A stretch of 40,048 bases of DNA, taken from the NCBI GenBank assembly GCA_003584895.1, contig QVQF01000234.1, positions 1 through 40,048 of the forward strand, in the 5' to 3' direction. The stretch's first letter is position 1. Each line of letters starts with the position of its first letter. Position numbers and translations under genes: made by a program. Shown piece after piece: positions 1 through 9,380 of this stretch. The notes beneath the pieces were generated by a model. The model was given only the letters and a program-made list of their open reading frames with translations. It made no database searches and was not told where the DNA came from. The stretch comes from Methylococcales bacterium (GTDB lineage: Bacteria > Pseudomonadota > Gammaproteobacteria > Methylococcales > Methylomonadaceae).

Positions 1-1257
1 GATAGAGCTTGCCTAGTCGTCGACACCGGCGGTATCGCTGATGATGCTGAAGGCATAGAAAGCTTTGCCAGAAAACAAGTGCAAATTGCTTTAGAAGAAG
101 CCGACTTAGTATTGTTTATGGTCGATGCCCGCGAAGGTCTTAGTGCCTCTGATAAAGTCATTGCTGATACGCTACGTAAACTAGATAAACCGATATTATT
201 AGTTACTAATAAAGTAGATGGCATCGATGCGACCATTGCTGCTGCGGATTTTTATTCGCTCGCACTAGGTGAGCCGGTACAAATTGCCGCGTCTCATGGC
301 AGAGGCATACCCGAATTATTACAACGCGTAGATCAACTATTACCGCCAGCCGATGAAGAACTGGTCGACGAAGAAAGTAAAGGTATAGCCATTGCCGTCG
401 TAGGTCGCCCTAACGTCGGTAAATCAACGCTAGTTAATCGCTTATTGGGTGAAGAACGCGTTATCGTGTACGATGAACCGGGCACTACGCGCGACAGTAT
501 TTACATTCCTTTTGAACGCAATGGCAAACAATTTACTCTGATTGATACCGCAGGTATGCGTAGGCGCTCTAGGGTTTCTGATGCCATAGAAAAATTCAGC
601 GTTATTAAAACGCTACAAGCCATCGAAAAGGCTAACGTCGTTATTTATTTAGTGGATGCCCGTGAAGGTATCACCGATCAAGATGCTCATTTATTAGGCT
701 TAGTACTAGAGGCTGGACGTGCGTTAATCATCGGCTTGAATAAATGGGATGGTATTAGTACCGAGCAAAAAGATACCATTAAACGTCATCTGGATGTAAA
801 ACTGTCTTTTCTTGAGTTTGCTGAAAAACATCCTATTTCTGCCTTGCATGGCAGTGGTGTCGGCAAATTATTTGATGTAGTTGGTAAGTTATATGCAGCG
901 GCTATGATCGATATGTCAACGCCAGTATTAACTCGTATCTTAAAAGAAGCGACTGACGCGCATCAACCACCAATTATTCATACCCGTCGGATTAAACTTA
1001 AATATGCTCACCAAGGCGGTCGTAATCCTCCGGTTGTTATCATTCATGGTGCACAAACCGACGCTTTACCCACCTCTTATAAGCGCTATTTAATGAACTA
1101 CTTCCGTGACAAGCTTAAATTGTCAGGAACACCTATACGCATAGAGTTTAAATCACCGGTTAATCCATTTCATGGTAATAAAACCAAACTAACTGATTGG
1201 GCTGTAGAAAAACGTATACGCCTCATTAAACGCGCAAAAAGTAAGAAAGATTCATAA
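1..1257 (+). CDS. der: Ribosome-assembly GTPase Der (EngA), 5' end outside window
   Basis: Tandem-GTPase protein needed for maturation of the 50S ribosomal subunit. The reading frame is open from base 1 and begins just before the first domain's G3 motif (DTGG); compared with the E. coli protein roughly the first 50 residues, with the first P-loop, lie beyond the left edge. Seen in the sequence: NKVDG (G4 of domain 1), a second P-loop GRPNVGKS, G2/G3 of domain 2 (PGTTRDS, DTAGM), NKWDG, then the C-terminal KH-like domain with KLKYAHQGG and SYKRYLMNYFR. It ends in a Lys/Arg-rich tail. All motifs of the visible part are intact, so the gene is functional as far as can be seen. A weak hairpin follows the stop codon. 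Confidence 0.97.
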   Translation, partial: DRACLVVDTGGIADDAEGIESFARKQVQIALEEADLVLFMVDAREGLSASDKVIADTLRKLDKPILLVTNKVDGIDATIAAADFYSLALGEPVQIAASHGRGIPELLQRVDQLLPPADEELVDEESKGIAIAVVGRPNVGKSTLVNRLLGEERVIVYDEPGTTRDSIYIPFERNGKQFTLIDTAGMRRRSRVSDAIEKFSVIKTLQAIEKANVVIYLVDAREGITDQDAHLLGLVLEAGRALIIGLNKWDGISTEQKDTIKRHLDVKLSFLEFAEKHPISALHGSGVGKLFDVVGKLYAAAMIDMSTPVLTRILKEATDAHQPPIIHTRRIKLKYAHQGGRNPPVVIIHGAQTDALPTSYKRYLMNYFRDKLKLSGTPIRIEFKSPVNPFHGNKTKLTDWAVEKRIRLIKRAKSKKDS

Positions 1258-1268
1258 GTACTCTGTGC

Positions 1269-1312
1269 AAGGCACTCAGCGAAAAGGATAAACTCTTAGC
1301 TTAGTGCCTTTT
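1269..1312 (+). terminator. Putative terminator after der
   Basis: Inverted repeat AAGGCACT (1269-1276) with AGTGCCTT (1303-1310), extended across one mismatch by AGC/GCT, and followed by only TTTT. The U-tract is short, so termination is plausible but weak. Confidence 0.4.
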
Positions 1313-1340
1313 GTCTCTAACCCTTAACCGAAACTTATTT

Positions 1341-1844
1341 ATGGCCACTATTAATTTTCAAGGCAAACCTTTAAACACTTCAGGTGAATTACCTGCAGTG
1401 GGCAGCAAAGCACCCGATTTTTCTTTAACAACGAATAAATTAACAGAGGTGTCGCTGGCAACTTATGCAAGACAAAAGAAGATATTAACCATCGTACCAA
1501 GTCTGGATACACCGACTTGCGCAGCCTCTACTCGTAAATTTAACGAGAAAGCATCGCATTTGTACCATACTGTAGTGCTAGTTATTTCAGCGGATTTACC
1601 CTTTGCACAGAGTCGCTTTTGTGAAACAGAAGGCTTGAAAAATGTGATTCCCTTATCCACTTTTCGCTCAACATTTGCTGAAGATTATGGTGTAAAACTA
1701 ACTGATACTTTTCTAGCTGGTTTAACCGCTAGAGCCATCGTGATTATCGATGAACATGATAAAGTCATTTATAGCCAATTAGTCAACGAACTCGCTGACG
1801 AACCTGATTATGAACACGCCTTAGCGGCACTGCATAATCATTAA
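1341..1844 (+). CDS. tpx: Thiol peroxidase Tpx (atypical 2-Cys peroxiredoxin)
   Basis: Reduces H2O2 and alkyl peroxides with thioredoxin as electron donor; known to be periplasmic or cytosolic depending on species, and no signal peptide is visible here. The 167-residue product matches the family length. The peroxidatic Cys60 lies in DTPTCAAS and the resolving Cys94 in SRFCETEG, which is the Tpx-specific spacing. Other conserved stretches are NTVVL-like HTVVLVISADLPFAQ and VIYSQLV. I chose the ATG at 1341 because the protein then starts MATINFQGKP as in E. coli; an in-frame TTG at 1311 would overlap the der hairpin. It is a single gene between der and a convergent minus-strand gene. Confidence 0.95.
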   Translation: MATINFQGKPLNTSGELPAVGSKAPDFSLTTNKLTEVSLATYARQKKILTIVPSLDTPTCAASTRKFNEKASHLYHTVVLVISADLPFAQSRFCETEGLKNVIPLSTFRSTFAEDYGVKLTDTFLAGLTARAIVIIDEHDKVIYSQLVNELADEPDYEHALAALHNH

Positions 1845-1857
1845 AATCTGCAATACT

Positions 1858-1882
1858 CAGTACGCTGTCAGACAGCGTACTG
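1858..1882. terminator. Bidirectional hairpin between convergent genes
   Basis: Perfect 11-bp inverted repeat, CAGTACGCTGT and ACAGCGTACTG, with a 3-nt CAG loop, located between the tpx stop and the stop of the minus-strand membrane protein at 1886. There is no strong T-run on either side, but the position and symmetry suit a shared terminator. Confidence 0.6.
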
Positions 1883-1885
1883 AAC

Positions 1886-2359
1886 TTAGCCAAACCAAGC
1901 ACTGAATTTTGTTTTAACTTCTACCTTAAACTGCTTAGCCCAGATATAGATTGGGGCATCAACGACTTTATCATGAGCCCATTTCAACCATCGAGTAATG
2001 GCCAGATAAATACTACGCAAAATACTAAAACTTAATAGTTGTGGCTTGGTTAAGGCAAAGACTCTAGAGACTAATAAGGTCGCCAATAACTTAACTAAAA
2101 CTTCCAGCATCAAGCCCTCTAAAACCATGCCTCTAGCTAATAAGCTAATCGCAATAACATTCAGTGGCGTAACAATCATGAGTGGAATACTAAACGCAAC
2201 TAGTGCTTGATTAGGCGTTCTTTGGCTTAACCAATATTCAAAAGACTCCAGCCTTACCCATTTTATGAGACTATGAGCTAATGCGTTTAAACCATCCCAT
2301 AACCATTCTTCTATAATCAATAGAATGGCTAAGCAAGCCAGCATTATTCTTTTCATCAT
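1886..2359 (-). CDS. Small membrane protein of unknown function
   Basis: 157 residues that I do not recognise as a named family. There is an N-terminal hydrophobic segment (about residues 4-17, followed by EEWLWDG), then two strongly hydrophobic stretches at about 52-75 and 80-102, and a basic, tryptophan-containing C-terminal region (WLKWAHDKVVDAP, KFSAWFG) that looks amphipathic and cytoplasmic. Two adjacent ATG codons can start it; a GGTGA stretch lies 3 nt upstream of the first. It follows trmB on the same strand with a gap of about 49 nt and may be the last gene of the aroG–thiSG–trmB run. It has normal local base composition. Confidence 0.6.
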   Translation of the reverse strand: MMKRIMLACLAILLIIEEWLWDGLNALAHSLIKWVRLESFEYWLSQRTPNQALVAFSIPLMIVTPLNVIAISLLARGMVLEGLMLEVLVKLLATLLVSRVFALTKPQLLSFSILRSIYLAITRWLKWAHDKVVDAPIYIWAKQFKVEVKTKFSAWFG

Positions 2360-2408
2360 GGTTCACCATTAACACGTTAAGTTGGGGCTTGAATTAGCCA
2401 CTCATAGT

Positions 2409-3110
2409 TTATTGTGAAATGTTACTTTTTGAAAAAATCAAATCCCAAACGCCATGGCCTAAGCGTAAACCTCGCTGTTCAAACTTAGTTAGCGGACGAT
2501 AGTCTGGACGCTCACAATAATCTTGAGTAAGACTGGTATTTTTTAAACCTTCACTGGCCGATAAAACTTCCAACATGGACTCAGCATAATGCTGCCAATC
2601 GGTTGCGGCATGAAAGTAACCATCCACTTGCAGTTTTTTATTCAATAAGTCGACAAAACTGGGCCGTACTATACGACGCTTATGATGTTTCTTTTTATGC
2701 CAGGGATCAGGAAAAAACAAATGCAAACCAGCTAGGCTATGATCAGGTATTTTTTGTTCTAAAATCTCAATAGCATCATGGCAATAAACTCTAACATTTG
2801 TTAAAGCTTGCTCATGTAACAATATCAGTAAATGACCTACACCCGGCTTATGAACTTCAATACCAATATAATCATGATCTGGATTAGCGGCCGCCATTTT
2901 GGCTAGGCTATCGCCATTACCAAAACCGATCTCTACAATCAATGGCGCTTGGCGACCAAATACCTTACTAAAGTCGTAATCTACCTCGGGCTCTAAACCA
3001 TATTGAGACCAATGCTGATCTAAGGCTACTTCTTGCCCAGGCGTAAGACGACCTTGCCTACGTATAAAGCTACGAATTCTTTGGGGCAGCGTTTGAGCTA
3101 AGTCCGTCAT
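2409..3110 (-). CDS. trmB: tRNA (guanine-N7-)-methyltransferase TrmB
   Basis: Methylates G46 in the variable loop of tRNAs using S-adenosylmethionine. The 233-residue product has the SAM-binding motif VEIGFGNGDSLAKMA near residue 55 and the TrmB signature FPDPWHKKKHHKRR, with the RPLTKFEQRG substrate-binding motif near the C-terminus, so both catalytic and tRNA-contact regions are present. The ATG lies 2 nt after the thiSG stop, which implies translational coupling in one operon (aroG, thiSG, trmB). Confidence 0.97.
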   Translation of the reverse strand: MTDLAQTLPQRIRSFIRRQGRLTPGQEVALDQHWSQYGLEPEVDYDFSKVFGRQAPLIVEIGFGNGDSLAKMAAANPDHDYIGIEVHKPGVGHLLILLHEQALTNVRVYCHDAIEILEQKIPDHSLAGLHLFFPDPWHKKKHHKRRIVRPSFVDLLNKKLQVDGYFHAATDWQHYAESMLEVLSASEGLKNTSLTQDYCERPDYRPLTKFEQRGLRLGHGVWDLIFSKSNISQ

Positions 3111-3112
3111 AA

Positions 3113-4090
3113 TTAGAAAAACAAGCCATCAATAGGCGATGAAGCAGAGGCAAAGCGTTTTCTCGGCATACGCCCAGCTAAATAGGCGGCTCTACCTGCT
3201 TCAATACCTTTACGCATAGCCGTTGCCATTAATATAGGATTTTTAGCTTCAGCAATGGCGGTATTCATTAATACACCGGCGCACCCTAATTCCATAGCAA
3301 TAGCCGCATCTGAAGCTGTACCTACACCCGCATCGACTAGAATAGGTACGCGTGCATTTTCGACGATGGTAAGAATATTATAAGGATTACGAATACCCAA
3401 ACCTGAACCTATAGGAGCAGCCAAAGGCATGACTGCGACACAACCAATTTCTTCTAAGCGTTTAGCGGCAATAGGATCATCATTAGTATAAACCATGACA
3501 TCAAAGCCTTCTTTAACCAACATTTCAGCCGCGATATAGGTTTGAGCAACATCAGGAAATAGCGTTTTTTGATCCGCTAAGACTTCCAGCTTAACCAATT
3601 TGTGGCCGCCCAATAATTCCCGTCCTAAACGACAAGTACGCACGGCTTCTTCAGCGGTATAACAACCTGCGGTATTTGGCAAAATAGTATATTTATCGGG
3701 AGAAATAACATCTAGCAAATTAGGTTCGCCTTGATGTTGACCAATATTAGTACGTCTAATAGCGACGGTTACAATTTGAGCACCACTGGCTTCAATAGCC
3801 AGGCGTGTTTCTTCCATGTCCTTATATTTACCCGTACCGACCAACAAGCGCGAATGATAAGTGACACCGGCGAGTACAAAAGTATCTTCTTGACCACCGC
3901 CGATGGCATGAACAATTTCTAAACGATCTTCTGTTTGCAACATCTGGTTGGCATAATATTGGAAAGGTAAAATTTCTTTATTCAATTCAACAGCAATTTT
4001 TTTACTGGTTAAACCCAAGTCTGCAATGACATCAGCGACACTGGTATTTTCTGCATAGTGATGCTCTTCACCATTAACATAAATAATCAT
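3113..4090 (-). CDS. thiG: Fused sulfur carrier ThiS / thiazole synthase ThiG
   Basis: Makes the thiazole phosphate half of thiamine from DXP, dehydroglycine and ThiS-thiocarboxylate sulfur. Residues 1-66 are a complete ThiS (beta-grasp) domain ending in HAIGGG; residues 68-325 are a complete ThiG TIM barrel with LVGTGKY, the probable Schiff-base Lys167 in [18 protein letters not shown] (phosphate binding) and [12 protein letters not shown]. In stand-alone ThiS the C-terminal Gly-Gly is free and is adenylated by ThiF; here it is internal, so either it is cleaved or sulfur delivery is altered. Such bifunctional proteins are known in some proteobacteria. The start ATG overlaps the aroG stop as ATGA, and trmB follows after 2 nt. 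No thiF, thiO or thiE is in the window. Confidence 0.93.
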   Translation of the reverse strand: MIIYVNGEEHHYAENTSVADVIADLGLTSKKIAVELNKEILPFQYYANQMLQTEDRLEIVHAIGGGQEDTFVLAGVTYHSRLLVGTGKYKDMEETRLAIEASGAQIVTVAIRRTNIGQHQGEPNLLDVISPDKYTILPNTAGCYTAEEAVRTCRLGRELLGGHKLVKLEVLADQKTLFPDVAQTYIAAEMLVKEGFDVMVYTNDDPIAAKRLEEIGCVAVMPLAAPIGSGLGIRNPYNILTIVENARVPILVDAGVGTASDAAIAMELGCAGVLMNTAIAEAKNPILMATAMRKGIEAGRAAYLAGRMPRKRFASASSPIDGLFF

Positions 4091-5175
4091 ACGTTTAAGC
4101 TCCGATTACTATCGATGGTTCTGCGTTTTTGCACAGCTAGTGCGAGTGACTTTAATAATGGTACGGTGTCATCCCATGATAAACAACCATCGGTAATACT
4201 TTGGCCATAGACTAATTCTTGACCATCGATAACTTGTTGGTTGCCGGCCTTAAGATGACTTTCTATCATGACACCCATAATTCTATGATCACCATTGGCG
4301 ATTTGCCCTGCGACATCGTCACCAACTATCAATTGACGTTGGCATTGTTTTAGGCTGTTATCATGGCTAAAATCAATCATGATATTAGGTCTAAGTTCTG
4401 CTTTTTTCAGGCCTTCTGCCACTTGTTCAACACTGACTGCATCATAATTTGGACGACCGTTACCGCCTCTTAAAATGATATGCACATCATCATTGCCGGT
4501 GGTTGAGAAAATTGCGGAATGTCCGGCTTTAGTCAACGACAAAAAATGATGAGGGCTCATTGCCGCTCTAATCGCATCTATAGCAATTTTTATAGTGCCA
4601 TCAGTTGAGTTCTTAAAACCGATAGGACATGAAACACCTGAAGCTAATTCACGATGACCTTGGCTTTCAGTAGTTCTGGCACCTATCGCGCCCCAAGCGA
4701 CTAAATCTGATATATATTGCGGAGAAATTAAATCTAAATATTCGGTAGCGGCAGGAACGCCTAAGGTTGCAACATCCACCAATATTTGCCTAGCAACACG
4801 CAAACCTTTATTAATATTAAAACTAGAATTAAGGTCAGGATCATTAATTAAACCCTTCCAGCCCACTGTTGTACGCGGCTTTTCAAAATAAACCCGCATT
4901 ACAATCAATAGCTCATCTTTGAGCTCATCTTTAATGGCTTTCAACAGCTTAGCGTAGTCTAGTGCCGCTTTAGGATCATGAATAGAACAAGGTCCCACTA
5001 CGACTAGCACTCTGTCATCTTTGCCAGTTAAGATTTTATGTATCTCTGTTCGGGCTTGTAGCGTTGTTTGAGCGGCTATTTCATTAATCGGAATTTCATC
5101 ATGTACCTGAACAGGCGGAATAACTTCCTTAGTCGCACAAATTCGAAGGTCATCAGTATTATATTTTGTTTGCAT
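4087..5175 (-). CDS. aroG: 3-deoxy-7-phosphoheptulonate synthase (class I DAHP synthase)
   Basis: First enzyme of the shikimate pathway, condensing phosphoenolpyruvate and erythrose-4-phosphate. 362 residues, close to E. coli AroG/F/H (about 350). Class I motifs are complete: [61 protein letters not shown] and [11 protein letters not shown] cannot tell from sequence which amino acid feeds back on it, so the aroG/F/H letter is a convenience. It is the first gene of a minus-strand operon; its TGA overlaps the thiSG ATG. About 180 nt without a gene separates it from folA upstream; I saw no riboswitch motif there. Confidence 0.93.
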   Translation of the reverse strand: MQTKYNTDDLRICATKEVIPPVQVHDEIPINEIAAQTTLQARTEIHKILTGKDDRVLVVVGPCSIHDPKAALDYAKLLKAIKDELKDELLIVMRVYFEKPRTTVGWKGLINDPDLNSSFNINKGLRVARQILVDVATLGVPAATEYLDLISPQYISDLVAWGAIGARTTESQGHRELASGVSCPIGFKNSTDGTIKIAIDAIRAAMSPHHFLSLTKAGHSAIFSTTGNDDVHIILRGGNGRPNYDAVSVEQVAEGLKKAELRPNIMIDFSHDNSLKQCQRQLIVGDDVAGQIANGDHRIMGVMIESHLKAGNQQVIDGQELVYGQSITDGCLSWDDTVPLLKSLALAVQKRRTIDSNRSLNV

Positions 5176-5355
5176 GTAGCTACCAAGCTGTTGCTTTTAG
5201 AGAAGTATCTTAAATTAGCGAGCGTTTAATGCGGCACATTAGGTTTAATCCTACATTCCACACTTTAACGCCAAATTCTAGGTTTTAATAATCGATGCTA
5301 GAAGAGAGCGCTGCCGTTATAGCCAAGCATTTTAACTGTTTTCATCGCTATCAGG

Positions 5356-5859
5356 TTAGTTATTGCTCAGCTTTATCTTGTTCAATTTCAAAAAGCTGTA
5401 ACTAAAGTCAACATCAGCGTCATCATCAATATCTATGCGTTCCATTTCCAGCCACTCATCCCTATTAAAATCAGGAAAGAAAGTATCGCCAGCAAAGACT
5501 TTGTTAATCAAAGTTAGATAAAGCGTATCTGCCAATGGCAAGGTCGCTTTATAAAGATCAAAACCACCAATGACAAACAATTCTTCAGCCGTTTCGCTCG
5601 CTTTTTCTAAAGCCACCTTAATATCGTTAACCACAACACAGCCGTCTTGCTGATAGTCTAGGTTACGGCTAATGATAATATTGGTACGACCAGGGAGGAT
5701 ACGACCTATAGACTCGTGGGTTTTTCTACCCATTAAAATGGGCGCACCCATAGTGATTTCTTTGAATTTTTTTAAATCCGCAGATAAATGCCAAGGCATT
5801 TTATTATTCAGTCCAATAGCCTGATTAGTAGCCATTGCAACAATGAGTGATATTTTCAT
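5356..5859 (-). CDS. folA: Dihydrofolate reductase
   Basis: Reduces dihydrofolate to tetrahydrofolate with NADPH. 167 residues from the ATG at 5859 (MKISLIVAMATNQAIG), which matches the usual N-terminus; an upstream TTG at 5871 would add four residues and is less likely. Motifs seen: NKMPWHLSADLKKFKEIT (substrate site, with the catalytic Asp), MGRKTHESIGRILPGRTNIIISR (NADPH binding), and VIGGFDLYKATLPLAD. The acidic C-terminal DIDDDADVDFSY precedes the final strand. It diverges from the asparaginase gene, with a 135-bp shared upstream region. Confidence 0.95.
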   Translation of the reverse strand: MKISLIVAMATNQAIGLNNKMPWHLSADLKKFKEITMGAPILMGRKTHESIGRILPGRTNIIISRNLDYQQDGCVVVNDIKVALEKASETAEELFVIGGFDLYKATLPLADTLYLTLINKVFAGDTFFPDFNRDEWLEMERIDIDDDADVDFSYSFLKLNKIKLSNN

Positions 5860-5994
5860 ATTTTTAATCAAGATGCTTTAATATTCTTTAATCGTTGTTC
5901 ATGCTACAGCTAAGCTTTTGCAAAACGCTGGACTAAGCGTTAAGCTTTGCACCTATCTGTTCTAAGTAAAACCTATAACATGCAGCATCATACT

Positions 5995-7026
5995 ATGAAA
6001 AATATTCTAGTTCTATTTACCGGTGGAACTATCGGCTCCACGGCGACTGGAGGAACTATCGACATTTCGGGCGGAACACCCTTTAAGCTGTTACAACTAT
6101 TTCAACAGCAGACTCCGAAACATCAGAACATTAATTTTACTACGCGCCAGCCTTTGCAGATTTTAAGTGAAAATCTTGCACCCCCCGCTTGGAAAATATT
6201 AATTGCCGCCTTAGAAGCTGAACACATTGATCAATACGATGGTGTCATTATAACCCATGGCACAGACACCTTGGCCTATACCGCATCGGCATTAAGTTTT
6301 TACTTTAACAATCTTAACGTACCCATACTGTTGGTTTCTAGTGATTATCCTTTAGATGATCCTAGAGCGAATGGCCTTAGTAATTTTAGTTGCGCCATCG
6401 AGTTTATTTTACAAAAGATTAAGTCGGGTGTTTTTGTACCTTATCGCAATCAACAACAGAAAAAGACTCTAGTTCATAAAGCTGCACGCTTAACCTGCTC
6501 TTTGCAATTAACGGGTGATTTTTACAGTGTACAAGGCAATAGTTTTGCGCAGTTTGAAAACAAACGTTTTTCAGGCTTACCTGTCGCCACGTCCCCTGAT
6601 GCAACTATAAATACCTCAACTACACCAACGATAGCGGCACGATTTTGTTCACGTATTTTAATGATCAAACCTTACCCTGGCTTAGATTACAGCCACTTTA
6701 ATCTAGAGCTTGTAGATGTGATCTTACATGACTTATATCATTCAGGCACGGCTTGTACCTCGATACAATGGGGCGAAAATCATTCATTACTTAGTTTTAT
6801 AAAGCGCTGTAATGACAAAAACATCCCTGTTTATTTAGCACCAGCGACTCAAACTACCGATGCTTATCAGAGCACTCGCGCCTTATTAGATTTAGGCGCA
6901 GAAATGATTTGGAATATGTCTATCGAAAGCGCTTACATCAAACTCATGCTAGCTTATGGAAACTTCAATAATAAACAGCAAATACTGGCTTATTTAAATC
7001 AAGATAGTGCTGGTGAGCATATTTAG
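5995..7026 (+). CDS. Asparaginase-family amidohydrolase (type I-like, divergent)
   Basis: Probably hydrolyses L-asparagine to aspartate in the cytoplasm. 343 residues from the ATG at 5995 (MKNILVLFTGGTIGS); two upstream in-frame ATG or TTG codons would only add a non-conserved leader. The first catalytic motif FTGGTIGS (Thr12) and the second THGTDT (Thr90/Asp91 region, residues 87-92) are intact, followed by LAYTASALSF as in AnsA. After this it departs from the family: the usual GSQ stretch is replaced by SSDYPLDDPRANG, and the C-terminal half is only weakly familiar. No signal peptide, which argues for the cytoplasmic type I. Substrate is an inference; another asparaginase-like amidase activity is possible. 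Confidence 0.8.
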   Translation: MKNILVLFTGGTIGSTATGGTIDISGGTPFKLLQLFQQQTPKHQNINFTTRQPLQILSENLAPPAWKILIAALEAEHIDQYDGVIITHGTDTLAYTASALSFYFNNLNVPILLVSSDYPLDDPRANGLSNFSCAIEFILQKIKSGVFVPYRNQQQKKTLVHKAARLTCSLQLTGDFYSVQGNSFAQFENKRFSGLPVATSPDATINTSTTPTIAARFCSRILMIKPYPGLDYSHFNLELVDVILHDLYHSGTACTSIQWGENHSLLSFIKRCNDKNIPVYLAPATQTTDAYQSTRALLDLGAEMIWNMSIESAYIKLMLAYGNFNNKQQILAYLNQDSAGEHI

Positions 7027-7038
7027 AAAGGGTAACGA

Positions 7039-8106
7039 TTAATCGCGCATTCGATTAACTGAATATAGCGCTAGCATCAACATGGTTAAACAGGGAATAA
7101 AAGCGATTAACGGCGGATTGAGGTTATAAATCAAACCTAAATGCCCCACCAATTTATCAACAACATTAAAGCCCATACCGATGGCTATACCTATCATCAT
7201 ACGTTCGCCTACACTGACGCCGCGTTTAACACTGATAATAAAAGGGGCCGATAACAACAGCATAATAAAGGTATCTAAGGGGCTAACAATTCGCTCCCAA
7301 AAGGCTAATTCAAACGCATGTGATTCTTGATGATTTTTCTTTAAAAAACTAATATAGCGACTCAAATCCACGAAGGTCAAATTATTTGGATTAATAACGA
7401 CACTCTTCAACAAATTAGGTGCGATTGAGGTTATCCAAAGCAGATGCTCTTGATTATTCACTAGAATTTGTTGTGTCGAAATGACGGAACTCTTAATGTT
7501 ATTAAGATGCCACTGCTGATTACCTAGAAAAACAGCGGAATCTGCATGCAACGTCTGTTGTAAATGCTGCTGATCATTTAACTCATAGATACTAATATCA
7601 GCTAAATGGTGATCATCGATAATCTGACGTACATTGATAAATTTTTTGTCCTCACGCAACCATATACCATAATCAGAATTAACCTGTACTGGACCATTCT
7701 GAGCAGTCAGTCTTAAATTTTTAGCAAACCGTTCAGTGATGGGTGCGACAAATTCACCTATCAATATTGATGATATCACCAACACGGCACCCGCTAACAT
7801 AACGGCTCTGATAATACCGAAGATAGAAAGGCCTGCGGCCCTCATCGCAATAAGTTCAAGGTTATTGCCCATTGCGCCTAGTATAAATAGACTACCCAAT
7901 AGGGCAGAGGCGGGCACTAATTCACAAAAAATGCCTGGTGTTGTTAAGGCAATATAATAAAAAATTTCTTTAAGGCCATAAGTTTCACTCAAATCACCCA
8001 ATTCATCACTAAAGGTAAATAAATTAAATAACGTCAATAATAATATGGCTGCAATAAAAGCGCCCTTAAGCACTTCTTTAACAATATAGCCTGTTAATAC
8101 CTTCAC
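7039..8106 (-). CDS. lptG: LPS export permease LptG
   Basis: Inner-membrane subunit of the LptB2FG ABC exporter, which extracts lipopolysaccharide and passes it to LptC/LptA. 355 residues. Hydrophobic segments occur near residues 13-35, 60-77, 95-120 and three more after a large periplasmic domain (about 125-265). The stretch ALLGSLFILGAMGNNLELIA, followed by MRAAGLS, is the cytoplasmic coupling region typical of YjgQ-family proteins. It starts with GTG placed directly after the lptF stop (TAA then GTG, no gap), so the two subunits should be made in step. It ends 12 nt from the convergent asparaginase-family gene. Confidence 0.95.
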   Translation of the reverse strand: MKVLTGYIVKEVLKGAFIAAILLLTLFNLFTFSDELGDLSETYGLKEIFYYIALTTPGIFCELVPASALLGSLFILGAMGNNLELIAMRAAGLSIFGIIRAVMLAGAVLVISSILIGEFVAPITERFAKNLRLTAQNGPVQVNSDYGIWLREDKKFINVRQIIDDHHLADISIYELNDQQHLQQTLHADSAVFLGNQQWHLNNIKSSVISTQQILVNNQEHLLWITSIAPNLLKSVVINPNNLTFVDLSRYISFLKKNHQESHAFELAFWERIVSPLDTFIMLLLSAPFIISVKRGVSVGERMMIGIAIGMGFNVVDKLVGHLGLIYNLNPPLIAFIPCLTMLMLALYSVNRMRD

Positions 8107-9249
8107 TTAAGCGACCTGCCCTTTTATTCTTAAAACCAACCATTGCCAGCTATATAATCTGGCCAATAAAAGACTACCGATTACAAATAACAGTACATCA
8201 ACGCCAATGCCTCCAAACCAAGTTGGAATAGTGCCATTAGTCACCCAGCCTTGACTGATACGAGTCAGATTTCCATAACTAAAATAAATTAAAAATCCCA
8301 CTACCATATTTCCGTAAACACCGCCTCTAGGCGAAATTTGCGCCAAAGGCACGGCAATAAAACTTAATAATAAAGCGCCAAAAGGTATAGAAAGGCGACG
8401 CTGAAATTCAGCAATATAAGCTTTAGTTTTATGCTGCCATAACATCTCACTAGGGATAGCGGGCATATTAACCGCTCTAGGAGCAGCTGTTTTGGTGTCT
8501 AGTCTTACGGCATACTCAGCAAATTGTTCGATAACATAATCTAAGTTGCCTGGCTGACCTTTTATGCGCTCACCTTGCTCAAAAATGATATAGCGTCCAT
8601 CCGCTGAATCTTCCATTCTGGCAGCTTCCGCATTAATGACACTGACCTTGGTATTATCGTGCTCTAAACTTTGTACGAACACTTTATGCATTTTTTTATC
8701 GGCACTGATAGTTTCCACGTAGAAAACTAAATCGCCCTGACTATATTCGCTAAACTTACCCGCAGCTATTCCTCTGGTTTCAGAGGTTTCTTCATCATGT
8801 ATGACCAACTTAAGTATTCTAGCTTCTGCCCAAGGTGCTGCAAGTAAAGACATACTTGCCGCTAAAAGGCTAACGGGAAAAACCAATAAAAATACGGCTC
8901 TATAAATAACACCAGAACCACCACCTGCTGAAGAAACAGCCGCCATCTCATGGTCTCGGTACATTCTACCCAGCACCATCAAAACTGCTAAAAATAAAGC
9001 GACAGGTAAAAACTCCGCGATAGCGACTATTGTTTTTAGCCCTAAAATACTTAACAAAGTTTCATTGGAAACCTGACCGCTAATCGCTTGATCAAGAATA
9101 CGAACAAACTGCCGACTGACGATAATCACGACGAGTACTGATAAACCTGCTAAAAAAGTCTTTAGCAAATCTTGGGCGACCATCTTATCGAGGACGGTAA
9201 TCCATGGTCGTACTGTGTTTTTGCGAGCTTTAGCTCCCTCTTTGTTCAA
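8107..9249 (-). CDS. lptF: LPS export permease LptF
   Basis: Partner of LptG in the lipopolysaccharide transporter. 380 residues with six predicted membrane segments and a periplasmic beta-jellyroll domain (about 130-270). Conserved pieces: RQFVRILDQAISG, LPVALFLAVLMVLGRMYRDH, EMAAVSSAGGG and RLSIPFGALLLSFIAVPLAQ. The start is uncertain. A TTG at 9249 has a GGAG seven bases upstream and gives a 22-residue leader; the first ATG (9183) has no visible ribosome-binding site but better matches the E. coli N-terminus. I give the TTG version because of the Shine-Dalgarno spacing. lptG follows with no gap. Confidence 0.93.
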   Translation of the reverse strand: MNKEGAKARKNTVRPWITVLDKMVAQDLLKTFLAGLSVLVVIIVSRQFVRILDQAISGQVSNETLLSILGLKTIVAIAEFLPVALFLAVLMVLGRMYRDHEMAAVSSAGGGSGVIYRAVFLLVFPVSLLAASMSLLAAPWAEARILKLVIHDEETSETRGIAAGKFSEYSQGDLVFYVETISADKKMHKVFVQSLEHDNTKVSVINAEAARMEDSADGRYIIFEQGERIKGQPGNLDYVIEQFAEYAVRLDTKTAAPRAVNMPAIPSEMLWQHKTKAYIAEFQRRLSIPFGALLLSFIAVPLAQISPRGGVYGNMVVGFLIYFSYGNLTRISQGWVTNGTIPTWFGGIGVDVLLFVIGSLLLARLYSWQWLVLRIKGQVA

Positions 9250-9320
9250 ACCAGCACTCCAATCATCGTTTGTATAGTCCTATTAAAATTTGCAGATGAC
9301 CTGTCATTCTCAGCCTTGAA

Positions 9321-9349
9321 AGACTAAAACTGTTTTCATGTTTTAGTCT
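9321..9349. other. Inverted repeat between rluB and lptF
   Basis: Perfect 10-bp inverted repeat AGACTAAAAC / GTTTTAGTCT with a 9-nt loop. It lies downstream of rluB and upstream of lptF (both minus strand). There is no T-run after it on either strand, so it may be an operator or an RNA hairpin rather than a simple terminator. Confidence 0.4.
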
Positions 9350-9380
9350 GGATTTCAGATAACCGTCTTAAAATAATAAC

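Noticed and set aside
5176-5355. Possible riboswitch (TPP) before the aroG–thiSG operon
   Set aside because: No CUGAGA-type core or matching stems are visible on the minus strand; the spacer has only weak repeats.
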